64,000 bases of DNA from Brevinematales bacterium (GTDB lineage Bacteria > Spirochaetota > Brevinematia > Brevinematales > GWF1-51-8): assembly GCA_020059465.1 (NCBI GenBank), contig JAGVBZ010000001.1, positions 62,001-126,000 of the forward strand. Direction: 5' to 3'. Positions 34,913-44,735 of this stretch are shown here, in pieces. Under the pieces are notes generated by a model. That model did not search any database. It saw nothing but the letters and a program-made list of their open reading frames with translations, and was not told where the DNA came from. The position numbers and the translations under genes were made by a program. The stretch's first letter is position 1. Each line of letters starts with the position of its first letter.

Positions 34913-35380
34913 ATGAATATAATTATCAGGCAATTCATTCCGGAAGACGTTCGTCCCGCGCAGGAAATGATTTACCGGACAATCAGAATCAGTTACGCAT
35001 CGTTTTACTCGCCGCGGGAAATGGAGTTTTTCTTTAATGAGCATACGATTGAGAATATCCTCAAAGAATCCGACGAGGGTTATACTGTTGTCGCGCTCGA
35101 CGGAGACAAGATCACGGGTACGGGCACCCTCAGCGGACCGCATATCGGGCGGGTATATACCGATCCCGCATATCAGGGCAACGGTATCGGGAGGCGGATC
35201 ATGACTGCGCTCGAGACAAAGGCGCGCGCCGACGGGATCGCACGTCTGGACTTATGCGCGTCCCTCCCGTCTAAGGAATTTTATCTCCGGATGGGATATA
35301 CTATTGCGGAAGAATCCTACGCATGTATGACCGACGGGATAACTCTGCATTATTTCGGGATGGCTAAAACACTTGATTAG
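34913..35380 (+). CDS. GNAT-family N-acetyltransferase
   Basis: 155 residues. IIRQFIPEDVRPAQEMIYRT starts the fold; GRVYTDPAYQGNGIGRRIMTALE is the acetyl-CoA loop (QxxGIG); KEFYLRMGYTIAEES is the C-terminal signature. Acceptor unknown. Single gene; convergent with the following lipoprotein gene. Confidence 0.85.
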   Translation: MNIIIRQFIPEDVRPAQEMIYRTIRISYASFYSPREMEFFFNEHTIENILKESDEGYTVVALDGDKITGTGTLSGPHIGRVYTDPAYQGNGIGRRIMTALETKARADGIARLDLCASLPSKEFYLRMGYTIAEESYACMTDGITLHYFGMAKTLD

Positions 35381-35456
35381 AATACGAACGACTCCCGGCC
35401 CCTGTCAGCGGAACACCGGCAAAATCCCGCATTATTGCTCCCGTGCCCGCTCGAGA

Positions 35457-36917
35457 CTATTTATTAAAAATTCCTATTGTTGCAATACCCGCGTTGTATT
35501 GTACCTCTATACCCTGATTGCTGATCATGAATGCCGTACAGTCGGGAAATGGGATATCGGTGCTAAATCCGTCGAGACGCATCCCGCCGTAAGGGATAAC
35601 AATCGCGCCGGATGAGGCAGGCGCAAACGGTATCTGCGATTCCCCGATCTGGATATCGCCGTAGAAGAAACCGTTCTGTAGATCGAACTGCCATCCGCCC
35701 CAATCATAATTGTTATAGGTATTGGGGAACGCCGCCCGTCCGTTATATAGCATTCCGCCGTTCATCATCCCGGATACGCTCAATGTGAGAGTCACGGACT
35801 TTTCTATGATGAAAAAGTTCGATACCGTCATTCCCGTCGATATATCGCTGTATACCAGGAATACCTGCACCCTCTTCCCGGGCATTACCAGAATTTTCCC
35901 GTCAGTCACGCCGGTTATATTGGTGACATAACCATATTCTTTGGAATAATAATTATCGTAGGGATTTTTCGGTATCGACGAAGTATAACCCGCCGCGTAA
36001 TAGAACTGCCCGCTATTCGCCCCTATTCCGTTCGTATTCATCCGTATGACCATACTTCCGACAGCCGAATTGTTGTCCATGTCGTAGAAACCCAAACCTA
36101 CGCTGGTTTGCAATAATGCGTCCAGAGAACTGTAAAGAAAATTGCCGCTGCTGTTGTTATAGTATGTCCATCCCTGCGTGGGGCCTCCGCGGTAGACTAC
36201 GCTGCCGTCGGTTTTTTTATAATACCGGATAGTTTCCTGCATATTCCCCGACGGGCAGAAGTTTGCAAAGTCTACCCCCCATGTGTCCATATTACCGCTA
36301 CCCCATCTCCCGACCATGAATGCAAGCCCAGAGAGGGAGATATTGCTCAATCCGAGAAACGATTTTTTCAGCATGATCTCCATATTCTTATCGTCATAAA
36401 CCGCATACCCGTAGTTGAAATTTATTACCCCGTTATTGATAAAATACTTCAGATTGGTATAACTCTGGACATACAGATAAATACTCTGCCCGTTCATATT
36501 CTGCACCAAATTCACTCCGTCCATATATCCGTTTCTGAGGGAAAACACCATTTCGAATGCATTGGAGGCCGTGCCGTAATCCCGCGCGGGATTTACAATA
36601 GTGGAATAATCTTTACCCGTGATGCCCCCTTTGGGATTGACGGCTTTTCCTACCGTCGTTAGGTAATTGCCGCTTCTGTAGTAATTAAACTGATAGTAGA
36701 AGTAAAAGTAATCCTTATCCTCCCCGACCCCGAATTTTGATATAGAATCGCCCTGTATATCCGCAATCATATTATAGTTTGAGAAGAGACTGAATTCATA
36801 ATCCTTCGTCCCGGAATCCCGCCAGTCAATATAATCTTCGCTGATCGACGGAGGTAAAATGAACGCGCACGAGGAAAGAAGCAACGCGCCAAATAGGATA
36901 AATATTGCTTTTTTCAT
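35457..36917 (-). CDS. Large surface lipoprotein, function unknown
   Basis: 486 residues with a clear lipoprotein signal (LLSSC, Cys17). The mature part is rich in Tyr, Asn, Gly and Ser and in short beta strands (DKDYFYFYYQFNYYRSGNY; GKRVQVFLVYSDIS), consistent with a secreted beta-sandwich. No family recognised. It lies 14 nt downstream of a small outer-membrane-like gene, so the two may be cotranscribed. Confidence 0.7.
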   Translation of the reverse strand: MKKAIFILFGALLLSSCAFILPPSISEDYIDWRDSGTKDYEFSLFSNYNMIADIQGDSISKFGVGEDKDYFYFYYQFNYYRSGNYLTTVGKAVNPKGGITGKDYSTIVNPARDYGTASNAFEMVFSLRNGYMDGVNLVQNMNGQSIYLYVQSYTNLKYFINNGVINFNYGYAVYDDKNMEIMLKKSFLGLSNISLSGLAFMVGRWGSGNMDTWGVDFANFCPSGNMQETIRYYKKTDGSVVYRGGPTQGWTYYNNSSGNFLYSSLDALLQTSVGLGFYDMDNNSAVGSMVIRMNTNGIGANSGQFYYAAGYTSSIPKNPYDNYYSKEYGYVTNITGVTDGKILVMPGKRVQVFLVYSDISTGMTVSNFFIIEKSVTLTLSVSGMMNGGMLYNGRAAFPNTYNNYDWGGWQFDLQNGFFYGDIQIGESQIPFAPASSGAIVIPYGGMRLDGFSTDIPFPDCTAFMISNQGIEVQYNAGIATIGIFNK

Positions 36918-36931
36918 AGTGCCTCCTTAAA

Positions 36932-37471
36932 TTAAAAAACCAGCCCGAAACTCGGCATAAACCCGATCGGCTGATCGGCATTGAAATCATATACAATTCC
37001 GGCTCTTAAGGCGATATTGAATACTTCAATACTCAGCCATAGCCCGGGGTAAAATCCCATAGACGGCTTAGCTGAAATCTCCTTCCACACATCGCTTGTC
37101 GTACAGAAATAGAATGAGAACGACGCTAAAACGCCAATCCGGAAATCCTTGTCCATATTGCCGACGAAAAACATTCCTGTCTCGAGGGTATCTGTGACTA
37201 CCACCAGTGTCCTCCCCGGCGCAACTCCGGGAATGAAGCTGACGCCGATATTCAATCCCGCCCAGAAATTCCTGTTGAAAAAGTAATCGAATCCGACCGA
37301 TTCGAGACTTCCCCCGAGAAAATAATAACGGACATATATATCACGGGAAATCACCGGCGGCGTATATGGCAAAATCAGACCTGAATTGGTGGCAGGAATA
37401 TCTTCAGCGTGACAGTAGATCGCTGCGGTAAGCAGAATAAACAGAGAAATCAAGGAAACCTTCATCAGCAT
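36932..37471 (-). CDS. Exported beta-barrel-like protein
   Basis: 179 residues from ATG 37471 (GGGGG ribosome-binding site 5 nt upstream; a longer reading from 37510 is not supported). Signal peptide ending near CHA. Alternating hydrophobic strands (IYVRYYFLGGSLESVGFDYFF, FWAGLNIGVSF, FYPGLWLSIEVFNIALRAGIVYDF) and a terminal FGLVF suggest a small outer-membrane barrel with C-terminal Phe. Function unknown. Upstream of and probably cotranscribed with the surface lipoprotein. Confidence 0.6.
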   Translation of the reverse strand: MLMKVSLISLFILLTAAIYCHAEDIPATNSGLILPYTPPVISRDIYVRYYFLGGSLESVGFDYFFNRNFWAGLNIGVSFIPGVAPGRTLVVVTDTLETGMFFVGNMDKDFRIGVLASFSFYFCTTSDVWKEISAKPSMGFYPGLWLSIEVFNIALRAGIVYDFNADQPIGFMPSFGLVF

Positions 37472-37603
37472 ATAAACCCCCTGTCGATTCCCCGAATCCA
37501 TGATACCCATTGGTAATATAACACTAAAACATATGAATTTTCAATTATATATCGGTTTTTTTTATTACTATTCTGAAATAGGGAAACAAACCGCCCGCAG
37601 CCG

Positions 37604-39034
37604 TTATTTAACTTTCATGATAAAACTATCGCTGTATTTTTCGGCGGAAAATTTCTGCTTCCCGAACACGGCGTCCTTGTAAAAATAACCGGCCGCATAT
37701 ATGCCGCCGTCTCCATCGACCGCAGCCCCGTTGCCTATATCGTTTCCCGGCCCCCCGGCTGTGTCGATACCGAGCAGTTTCCCGTCGGAATTGTACCACG
37801 CGACAAAGATATCCCATGCGGGAGAAGTCCCCGGGTTCAGCTTCAATTTCTGCTTTTCGAACACGGCGTCCGTATCGGCCGACCCGGTAATCACGACAGT
37901 CCCGTCTGCGCCGACAGCGATATCATACCCGCGATCGTAGCCGGGTCCGCCCGCGCTCTTTGCCCATACCGCCTTACATTCACTATCCCACTTCGCGATA
38001 AATATATCCTCGGTGGTTCCTCCGCCCTTATTAAGCACGGCTTTTATCGCAATATCTCCCGCCATAGCTTTCCCGATATCTTTTCCGGTGAGTATACCGG
38101 TAAAAAAGCCCGTCATATAGAAGTTCCCGTCCCCGTCCATCGCGAAACCTTCCGGCTCAAGATCGATACCGACAGACTTCATCCATTCGAATTTCCCGTC
38201 AGAGGTATATTTAGCGATAAACACTTCATAGTTATAGAGCCATTCGCTTTTGGAAAACTTCGTGATGCTGGTTTTATATTCAAATTTTTCAAATTTAACC
38301 GGGCCGATCATATGTCCCGAAATAAAAATACTCCCGTCAGGGCCGGCCTCGATCCCGTTCCCGAATATCCCGGTAATCAAATCGACCCCTCCCGACGCCT
38401 GTTTGACCCATTCCTGTTTCCCGTCGGGGGAATACTTCACTATAAATAAATTCTTTTCCATAATCGGTTTCAGCTTCACCTTGCCGAACGTCGCGCCCTT
38501 AGTGAAGAAACCCACCAGATAAGCGTTGCCGTCCTTGTCGACCGCGATATCGCGCGCCCACATATTCTCCTCATCGGTGGCGGTCTGCACCCAGAGCAGG
38601 TTTCCCTCATAGTCGTATTTCGCTACCGCCATCGAAATCTTGCCCTTCCCGGTGACTTTTTTACCGCTGTCAAACTCCATACTTTTCGTAAAATAAGCGT
38701 TGACATAAACCGCGTCGTCGGTTACCGCGAGAGTGTACCCGTTATCGCTGTCCGGTCCCCCGGCAGTCCGCATCCACAGCAGTTTTCCGTCGGGGCCGTA
38801 CGCCGCGATAAACATATCCGTATAAACCGGTTTGCTGCTTTTTACCTCGATCTTTTTCTTCCCGTTCATGATATATCCGCCGAACGACCCGGTGACAAAG
38901 AGCGTTCCGTCTTTCCCGACCGCGACTGCATTGCCCATCGCATACCAACTGTTACCCTGCACCGCCCAATCGATTCCATACCCCGAGACTGCAAACACTC
39001 CCATAACCGCTAAAACCGTAAATATCTTTTTCAT
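37604..39034 (-). CDS. Exported SBBP-type beta-propeller protein, paralog 1
   Basis: 476 residues: signal peptide, then about seven propeller blades each with a DG(D/N)(G)xxYxxGxF core (DGTLFVTGSF, DKDGNAYLVGFF, GPDGSIFISG, DGDGNFYMTGFF, DGDGGIYAAGYF) followed by FGK-type strands. No catalytic motif; extracellular or periplasmic binding. Downstream of and almost collinear with the paralog at 39067-40497, which has the same length, so this is a tandem duplicate. Confidence 0.75.
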   Translation of the reverse strand: MKKIFTVLAVMGVFAVSGYGIDWAVQGNSWYAMGNAVAVGKDGTLFVTGSFGGYIMNGKKKIEVKSSKPVYTDMFIAAYGPDGKLLWMRTAGGPDSDNGYTLAVTDDAVYVNAYFTKSMEFDSGKKVTGKGKISMAVAKYDYEGNLLWVQTATDEENMWARDIAVDKDGNAYLVGFFTKGATFGKVKLKPIMEKNLFIVKYSPDGKQEWVKQASGGVDLITGIFGNGIEAGPDGSIFISGHMIGPVKFEKFEYKTSITKFSKSEWLYNYEVFIAKYTSDGKFEWMKSVGIDLEPEGFAMDGDGNFYMTGFFTGILTGKDIGKAMAGDIAIKAVLNKGGGTTEDIFIAKWDSECKAVWAKSAGGPGYDRGYDIAVGADGTVVITGSADTDAVFEKQKLKLNPGTSPAWDIFVAWYNSDGKLLGIDTAGGPGNDIGNGAAVDGDGGIYAAGYFYKDAVFGKQKFSAEKYSDSFIMKVK

Positions 39035-39066
39035 CAGCGCCTCCAGAAAAAACCTGTAGCCGATAC

Positions 39067-40497
39067 CTATTTAACTTTCCAGATAAAGCTGTCGCTGTAT
39101 TTTATAATAGAAAATTCCTGCTTCCCGAAAACCGAATCTTTTTGAAAATTCCCTGCCGCATACACGCCGCCGTCTCCGTCCACCGCGACACCGTTGCCCA
39201 TATCCGTGCCCGCGCCCCCGGCGGTCTCGATGCCGAGAAATTTCCCGTCGGTATTATACCATGCGACAAAGATGTCCCATCCTACACCTTCGGACGGATT
39301 CACCTTCAGCTTCTTTTTATCGAATACGGCATCCTTGGCCGCCCCTCCCGTAATCGCGAGTGTCCCGTCCGCGCCGACAGCGATCTCGTGCGCCCGGTCG
39401 ACACCCGGCCCGCCTGCGGTCTTCGCCCAAATCGCCTTGCAGTTCTTGTCCCACTTTGCGATAAAAATATCCTCGGTGACCGATTCATCTATAACAGTTG
39501 TCTTAATAGTCAGATTCCCGACAACCGCTTTTCCCATTTCCTTTCCGTAAAGTATCCCCTTGAAGAACCCGGTCATATAAAAATTCCCGTCCCCGTCTAT
39601 CGCAAATCCTTCCGGCTCAATATCCACACCTACCGGTTTCATCCATTCGAATTTTCCGGCAGGGGTATATTTCGCGATGAACGCTTCATAATTATAGAGC
39701 CAATCGGTTTTAGAAAATTTTGTGATGCTTGTCTTATACTCGAATTTTTCGAACTGGACAGGGCCGGACATATATCCCGCGATAAAAACACTTCCGTCCG
39801 GACCGATTACGATACCGTCTTCATAGATGCCCGTGAGATAACTATCCCCGCCGGCCGCCTGTCTGACCCATTCCTGCTTCCCGTCGGAAGAGTACTTGAC
39901 GATAAAAATATTTTTGTTCAGGGTAGACGGTTTCAGTTTCGTCTTCCCGAACGTCGCGCCCTTAGTGAAAAATCCCACCAGATAGGCGTTCCCATCCCCG
40001 TCGACCGCAAGATCTCGCGCCCACATATTTTCCTCGTCTGTGGCGGTCTGCACCCATAGAAGGTTTCCCTCATAATCGTATTTCACGACAGCCAACGAAT
40101 ATAATCCTGTCCCGGAAACCTGTGTGCCGTCATCGAATTCCATACTTTTTGTGAAATAGGCGTTGACATACACAGCATCGTCCGTAACCGCGACCGTATA
40201 TCCGTTATCAGCGTCAGGGCCGCCCGCTGTCCGCATCCATAACAAGTCCCCGTCCGGGTTGTACGCCGCGATATACATATCCGAATTATTAGCCTTCGGG
40301 TTTTTTACCGCGATCTTTTTATTCCCGTTCTGGATAAAACTGCTGAAATTCCCCGCCACAAATAATGTCCCGTCTTTCCCAACCGCGACCGAATTCGCCC
40401 ACGCGTTATGACTTTTTCCCTGCACCGCCCATTCCGAACCGTACCCCGTATACGTAAAAATACTCAAGATACACAATAGCGTCATGAATCTTTTCAT
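39067..40497 (-). CDS. Exported SBBP-type beta-propeller protein, paralog 2
   Basis: 476 residues, same architecture and length as the adjacent 37604-39034 gene. Long stretches are identical, for example YDYEGNLLWVQTATDEENMW and YLVGFFTKGATFGK. Signal peptide MKRFMTLLCILSIFTYTGYG. Divergence is highest in the loops following each blade (for example SSTLNKNIFIVKYSSDG against PIMEKNLFIVKYSPDG). Gap to the paralog is 32 nt, so one transcript is likely. Possibly an adhesin or surface-binding pair. Confidence 0.75.
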   Translation of the reverse strand: MKRFMTLLCILSIFTYTGYGSEWAVQGKSHNAWANSVAVGKDGTLFVAGNFSSFIQNGNKKIAVKNPKANNSDMYIAAYNPDGDLLWMRTAGGPDADNGYTVAVTDDAVYVNAYFTKSMEFDDGTQVSGTGLYSLAVVKYDYEGNLLWVQTATDEENMWARDLAVDGDGNAYLVGFFTKGATFGKTKLKPSTLNKNIFIVKYSSDGKQEWVRQAAGGDSYLTGIYEDGIVIGPDGSVFIAGYMSGPVQFEKFEYKTSITKFSKTDWLYNYEAFIAKYTPAGKFEWMKPVGVDIEPEGFAIDGDGNFYMTGFFKGILYGKEMGKAVVGNLTIKTTVIDESVTEDIFIAKWDKNCKAIWAKTAGGPGVDRAHEIAVGADGTLAITGGAAKDAVFDKKKLKVNPSEGVGWDIFVAWYNTDGKFLGIETAGGAGTDMGNGVAVDGDGGVYAAGNFQKDSVFGKQEFSIIKYSDSFIWKVK

Positions 40498-40515
40498 AGA
40501 ATCCCCCGAATAGTA

Positions 40516-40938
40516 TTAATCTTCTAACTGTAGTATATCACGTTTTCGATAAACCATGCCGTGAAATAGCGCGACATTATCCCCGGCCTCGTCCGTGACT
40601 GTCACCGAATAGGTGGCGATTTTAGGATTGATCGACATTTCCTTCGCTTCCGCGAAGAGCACTCCCCCCGTGGCGGCCTTGACAAACGACATATCGGTAT
40701 GGATACCGACCGCGACCGTACCGTGGGAGTTCGACGCCGCCGCGAACGCCAGGTCGGCCAGCGCGAAAATCGCCCCGCCGTGCACCGTACTGATGCTGTT
40801 ATAATGCCCCTCGCTGATCGTCATCTTCACCCTGGCATAACCATCGGCGATATCTACCAGTTCGATCCCGTTACGGGAGCAGAATATATCTTTTTTATTG
40901 AAATAGCGGAATAACTTATCCTTCATCTGCTGATCCAT
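40516..40938 (-). CDS. PaaI-type hotdog thioesterase
   Basis: 140 residues from ATG 40938, which comes 1 nt after the murF stop with GGGGA as ribosome-binding site. It has VHGGAIFALADLAFAAASNS with the catalytic HGG...D arrangement and VAVGIHTDMSFVKAATGG, typical of PaaI/YbgC-like acyl-CoA thioesterases. Substrate unknown. Translation is coupled to murF; a cell-wall role is not implied by the family. Confidence 0.85.
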   Translation of the reverse strand: MDQQMKDKLFRYFNKKDIFCSRNGIELVDIADGYARVKMTISEGHYNSISTVHGGAIFALADLAFAAASNSHGTVAVGIHTDMSFVKAATGGVLFAEAKEMSINPKIATYSVTVTDEAGDNVALFHGMVYRKRDILQLED

Positions 40939-40939
40939 A

Positions 40940-42298
40940 TCAGTTCCCCGTGAGCGTCTGAACAACCGTATCCAGTCCCATCCCGTGCGATGCCTTCACG
41001 AGCGCGACATCGCCGTCCCTGATTTCAGCGCGAGCCGCGCTGCTCAGCCCTTCCTTGTTCTCGAACCATTTCGCGGCTATTCCCGCTTTCTGGACAGTCT
41101 GTACCAGTTCACGGGTATAGTCGCCGTATCCGAGAATGAGGTCTGCGGATTTGTTCTTGACAATAAAGTCGCCCACCATTTTATGATAGTACCCCGATTT
41201 CCTTCCCAGTTCGAGCATATCCGAGAGAATGGCGATCCTCCGTCCTCCGCGCGAGCTTGCGCCCAATAGGCGAAGCCCCGCAATCATCGACGAAGGGTTC
41301 GCGTTGTAGCAGTCGTTGATAATAATTCCGCTGGATGTAGGCACGATCTGGCTGCGCCCTGTGACCGCGCGGAATTCGCGCAGCGCTTCGATTCGCAGGT
41401 TGACTGGTACCCTGAAAAATTCGCCGATCCTGAGCGCCGCCGCGAGATTGGACAGATTATGCTGTCCGGGCAGGTTGAACTCGAAGGTTTCGCCGCCGAA
41501 CTCCAGCACATAACCGTCTATCCCCTTATCCTCAATGACCTTGATATCGGAGGAAGTGAAATCGATCACGGGAACCCCCGCGCGCGCCTTGAGGTATCCG
41601 TAGTACGGGTCGTCGGCATTCAGCAGGACAAATCCCCGTTCGACAATCCCGTCGAATATTTCGCTTTTAGCATCCGCGATAGCGTCGAGACTCCCCAGAT
41701 TCCCGATATGGGCATACCCGATATTGGTGATAATCCCCACCAGAGGTTCGGCTATTTTTGAAAGGCTGGAAATCTCGCCCTTATGGTTCATCCCCATCTC
41801 GAGCACCATGAGATGCGTGTCGGTTTTCGCCTCGAGCATGGACAAAGGAACGCCTATATTGTTATTCAGATTCTTTTTCGCAGTGTGCACATTGAACCGT
41901 TTGGACAGGACGGCGACCGCCAATTCGCGGGTGGTGGTTTTTCCGGAACTCCCCGTAATTCCGACCGTATTGGCGAAAATCCGCCTGCGATGGGCGCGGG
42001 CAAGTTTTGCAAGCGTCTCAATCGTATCGTTCACCGGAATGACGACACCCTTGACGACCGATTTTGATACGGCGTCGATTTTGGAATGATTTACAATGAA
42101 TATTTCGACATTCTTAGCGACCGCATCGCCTATAAAATCATGTCCGTCATAATTATCGCCCTTGATCCCGATGAAGCACTCGCTGTCCCGGATTGTCCGG
42201 GAGTCGATCGAAAACCCGGAAAATTCGCTTCTTTCACACCCGCCAATTCTGATTGGTTTTGCTTCGAGCGTCTCCTGAACAAAGCCCACAGAAAACAT
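40940..42298 (-). CDS. murF: UDP-N-acetylmuramoyl-tripeptide--D-Ala-D-Ala ligase
   Basis: 452 residues from ATG 42298 (CGGAG 6 nt upstream); an upstream in-frame start at 42361 adds 21 unlikely residues. N-terminal MurF domain with SIDSRTIRDSECFIGIKGDNYDGHDFI, central ATP loop GITGSSGKTTTRE, and the C-terminal ligase domain with INDCYNANPSSM. It adds D-Ala-D-Ala to the peptidoglycan precursor. Coupled to a thioesterase gene downstream; no other mur gene in the window. Confidence 0.92.
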   Translation of the reverse strand: MFSVGFVQETLEAKPIRIGGCERSEFSGFSIDSRTIRDSECFIGIKGDNYDGHDFIGDAVAKNVEIFIVNHSKIDAVSKSVVKGVVIPVNDTIETLAKLARAHRRRIFANTVGITGSSGKTTTRELAVAVLSKRFNVHTAKKNLNNNIGVPLSMLEAKTDTHLMVLEMGMNHKGEISSLSKIAEPLVGIITNIGYAHIGNLGSLDAIADAKSEIFDGIVERGFVLLNADDPYYGYLKARAGVPVIDFTSSDIKVIEDKGIDGYVLEFGGETFEFNLPGQHNLSNLAAALRIGEFFRVPVNLRIEALREFRAVTGRSQIVPTSSGIIINDCYNANPSSMIAGLRLLGASSRGGRRIAILSDMLELGRKSGYYHKMVGDFIVKNKSADLILGYGDYTRELVQTVQKAGIAAKWFENKEGLSSAARAEIRDGDVALVKASHGMGLDTVVQTLTGN

Positions 42299-42396
42299 AG
42301 TATACTCCGAAAATTCTCTTAATAACATAGAGTATATTACTTTTCTAAAACTTTCAAGCATAGGAACTAATTTTTTATAAAATATGAAAATAGCTA

Positions 42397-42424
42397 TTTA
42401 CTTTTTCTGGATTTCCGTTAAAAT
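42397..42424 (+). promoter_or_regulatory. Likely sigma70 promoter for rtcB
   Basis: TTTACT (42397-42402), 16 nt, TAAAAT (42419-42424), in the divergent murF/rtcB interval. Confidence 0.45.
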
Positions 42425-42467
42425 ATGTCTAAATTAAAATTAGTTCCCCGAACCGCGGAGGAAAGGG

Positions 42468-43898
42468 ATGGATGTTACTAAACTTCACCGGGTGAGCGAT
42501 CATGAATGGAGTATCCACAAGAAGAAAGGGATGAACGTGGATGCGTCCCTATTCGCCGGTGAAAATCTCATAAAGAAAATAGACAATAGGGTATACGAAC
42601 AAATCGTAAACGCCGCATCGCTGCCCGGGATACTCGACCGTCTCGTAGTATTTCCCAACACTTCCCCGGGAATCGGTTTTCCCTACGGCGCAATGGCCTT
42701 ATTCGATAAATCCGACGGAATTATCTGCCCGGGCGCTGCGGGCTACGATATCAACTGCGGCACCCGGATTGTCACCACCAACCTGATCTATCAGGATATA
42801 GAGAAAAAAACCGAGACCCTGATCAGGGCTTTTTTCAAAGCGATCCCTGTCGGCGACTCCACACGCGGGAAAACGACGTTATCGATCAAGGATTTCCGCG
42901 ATCTGCTCATGCACGGCGCGAAATGGGTGGTCGAGCATATGGGCATGGGTAAACCGGACGATCCCGAATATATCGAGGACGGAGGGGTTTCCCTTCACGC
43001 CGACCCGAACCTCATCAGCGACGAACTGCTGAAAAACGAAAAAAATCACCTCGGCACTTTAGGCGCGGAAAACCATTACCTTGAACTCCAGATTGTCGAC
43101 GAGGTTTTCGACATCGAACGCGCGAGGGTGTACGGGCTATTTAAAAACCAGGTTGTCGTCACATTCCAGACCGGATCGCGTAATCTCGGAATGGAAGTTG
43201 CCAAGAAGTATATTCAATCTTTTCAGCAGGCGCAGGCTAAGTATAACATAACGACCGCTTCCCCCGAACTCGCGAGCCTTCCGTCGAACTCCCCCGAAAG
43301 CAGGGAGTATCTTGCGGCTATGCACGCAGTCTCGAATTTTGCATTCGCGAACCGTCAGGTAATCGGCATCCAGATCGACCGCGTCTTCAACGATGTGATC
43401 CGCGATGTGGATACGAATATCATGTACGATTTCTCGCATAATACGATTAAGGAAGAAGTACATAAAATCGGCACCTCCAAACGAAGCGTGCTCGTGCACC
43501 GATGCGGATGCGCGAGGGTGTTCCCAAGCCGGCCGTCCGACGCCGTGAAGCCGTACAGGGTGATCGGGCATCCCATATTAGTCGCGGGTCCATTGGGCGC
43601 TGCGTCGTATATCATGGCCGGCACTGAGGATTCGCTGGTTAAAACGTTCGGGTCGTCCATCCATAATACGGGACGGATTGTTTCGCGCGAGGACGCCCGT
43701 CAGCGCTACGACGCCGACGCGATCACCGAGCACCTGAAAAGCGACGGGGTATACCTCAAATCGAAAAGCAGGGAATCGGTTATCGAGGAAGCGCCCGAGG
43801 CGTTCAACGATATCGAGGATACGGTCAAATCCCTCAATAAGCCCGGTATTTCCATCCGGGTCGCGCGCCTCAAACCGATCGGGGTCATCCGGGGATAA
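42468..43898 (+). CDS. rtcB: RtcB RNA 3'-phosphate/5'-OH ligase
   Basis: 476 residues. The GTP- and Mn-dependent RNA ligase fold: GYDINCGTR with the metal Cys, GSRNLG, the HN motif FSHNTIKEE, HRCGCARVFPSRPSD (most RtcB read HRKGATRAFP), and SSIHNTGRIVSREDA, whose His would be guanylylated (usually CHGAGRxxSR). It is a divergent member. It joins 2',3'-cyclic phosphate or 3'-phosphate RNA to 5'-OH RNA in tRNA or stress-RNA repair. A metallo-beta-lactamase phosphodiesterase gene follows 6 nt later. Confidence 0.9.
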   Translation: MDVTKLHRVSDHEWSIHKKKGMNVDASLFAGENLIKKIDNRVYEQIVNAASLPGILDRLVVFPNTSPGIGFPYGAMALFDKSDGIICPGAAGYDINCGTRIVTTNLIYQDIEKKTETLIRAFFKAIPVGDSTRGKTTLSIKDFRDLLMHGAKWVVEHMGMGKPDDPEYIEDGGVSLHADPNLISDELLKNEKNHLGTLGAENHYLELQIVDEVFDIERARVYGLFKNQVVVTFQTGSRNLGMEVAKKYIQSFQQAQAKYNITTASPELASLPSNSPESREYLAAMHAVSNFAFANRQVIGIQIDRVFNDVIRDVDTNIMYDFSHNTIKEEVHKIGTSKRSVLVHRCGCARVFPSRPSDAVKPYRVIGHPILVAGPLGAASYIMAGTEDSLVKTFGSSIHNTGRIVSREDARQRYDADAITEHLKSDGVYLKSKSRESVIEEAPEAFNDIEDTVKSLNKPGISIRVARLKPIGVIRG

Positions 43899-43904
43899 AT
43901 ATCG

Positions 43905-44735
43905 ATGAATTCCCGCAACCCCTCCGAAAAATCCAAATCTGAAACACCCTCGCCCGATAAAAACCGCCTGACATTTCTGGGCACCGGCACATCCAACGGG
44001 GTTCCCGTACTGGGGTGCGGCTGCGAGGTATGCAGTTCCGCCGACCCGCGCGATAACCGCCTCCGCACATCGGCATACCTGACCGCCGCGACAGGCGAAC
44101 GTATCCTGTTCGACATCGGCCCCGATTTCCGCGAGCAGTCCCTCCGGCACAGCATCTTCCGTATCGACGGGGTATTAGTCACCCATCCGCACTACGATCA
44201 TATCGGGGGTCTCGACGATATCCGTCAGGTCAACTTCACAATGGGCGGGCCTATCGACGTCTACGGGGCTGACGAAACTCTCGCCGAGATCAGGGAACGC
44301 TGCGGGTATATGTTCCGGGTATCGCAGGAGGGCGGGGGCAAGCCGAAGATCGGCCTGCGGAGAATCGAGCCGTACAGGGAGTTCAGGATCGGCGGACTCG
44401 ATATTATGCCGTTCACGGTCATGCACGGGGAAATCGCGATTCTCGGATACCGCATCGGCGGGCTTGTGTATATCACCGACGCGAGCGCGATACCCGAACG
44501 GAGTATGAATGTCTTCCTTTCCCGCCCGGTCGATACGCTGGTCGTCAACGCGCTCCGTCCGCTGCCCCACCCCACCCATTTCAATCTGGAACAGGCATTG
44601 GAGTTGATAAGGAAGGTTTCTCCAAATAAAGCATACCTCGTGCATGTCACCCATCATTTCGGGCAGGAACAGACTCAGGCGATACTGCCCCCGGGCGTCA
44701 CACTCGCGTACGACGGGCTGGAAGCGGAGTATTAG
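43905..44735 (+). CDS. Metallo-beta-lactamase-fold phosphodiesterase (PhnP-like)
   Basis: 276 residues. FLGTGTSNGVPVLGCGCEVC resembles PhnP and related cyclic phosphodiesterases, with a Cys-rich zinc site (Cys38, Cys40, Cys43); THPHYDHIGG (His94, His96, Asp98, His99) is the two-metal motif; VMHGEIAILGYRI and the C-terminal HVTHHFG supply further ligands. Probably hydrolyses a cyclic phosphate or phosphodiester. Six nucleotides after rtcB, so it may process RNA ends used or left by the ligase; that is inference. Confidence 0.85.
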   Translation: MNSRNPSEKSKSETPSPDKNRLTFLGTGTSNGVPVLGCGCEVCSSADPRDNRLRTSAYLTAATGERILFDIGPDFREQSLRHSIFRIDGVLVTHPHYDHIGGLDDIRQVNFTMGGPIDVYGADETLAEIRERCGYMFRVSQEGGGKPKIGLRRIEPYREFRIGGLDIMPFTVMHGEIAILGYRIGGLVYITDASAIPERSMNVFLSRPVDTLVVNALRPLPHPTHFNLEQALELIRKVSPNKAYLVHVTHHFGQEQTQAILPPGVTLAYDGLEAEY

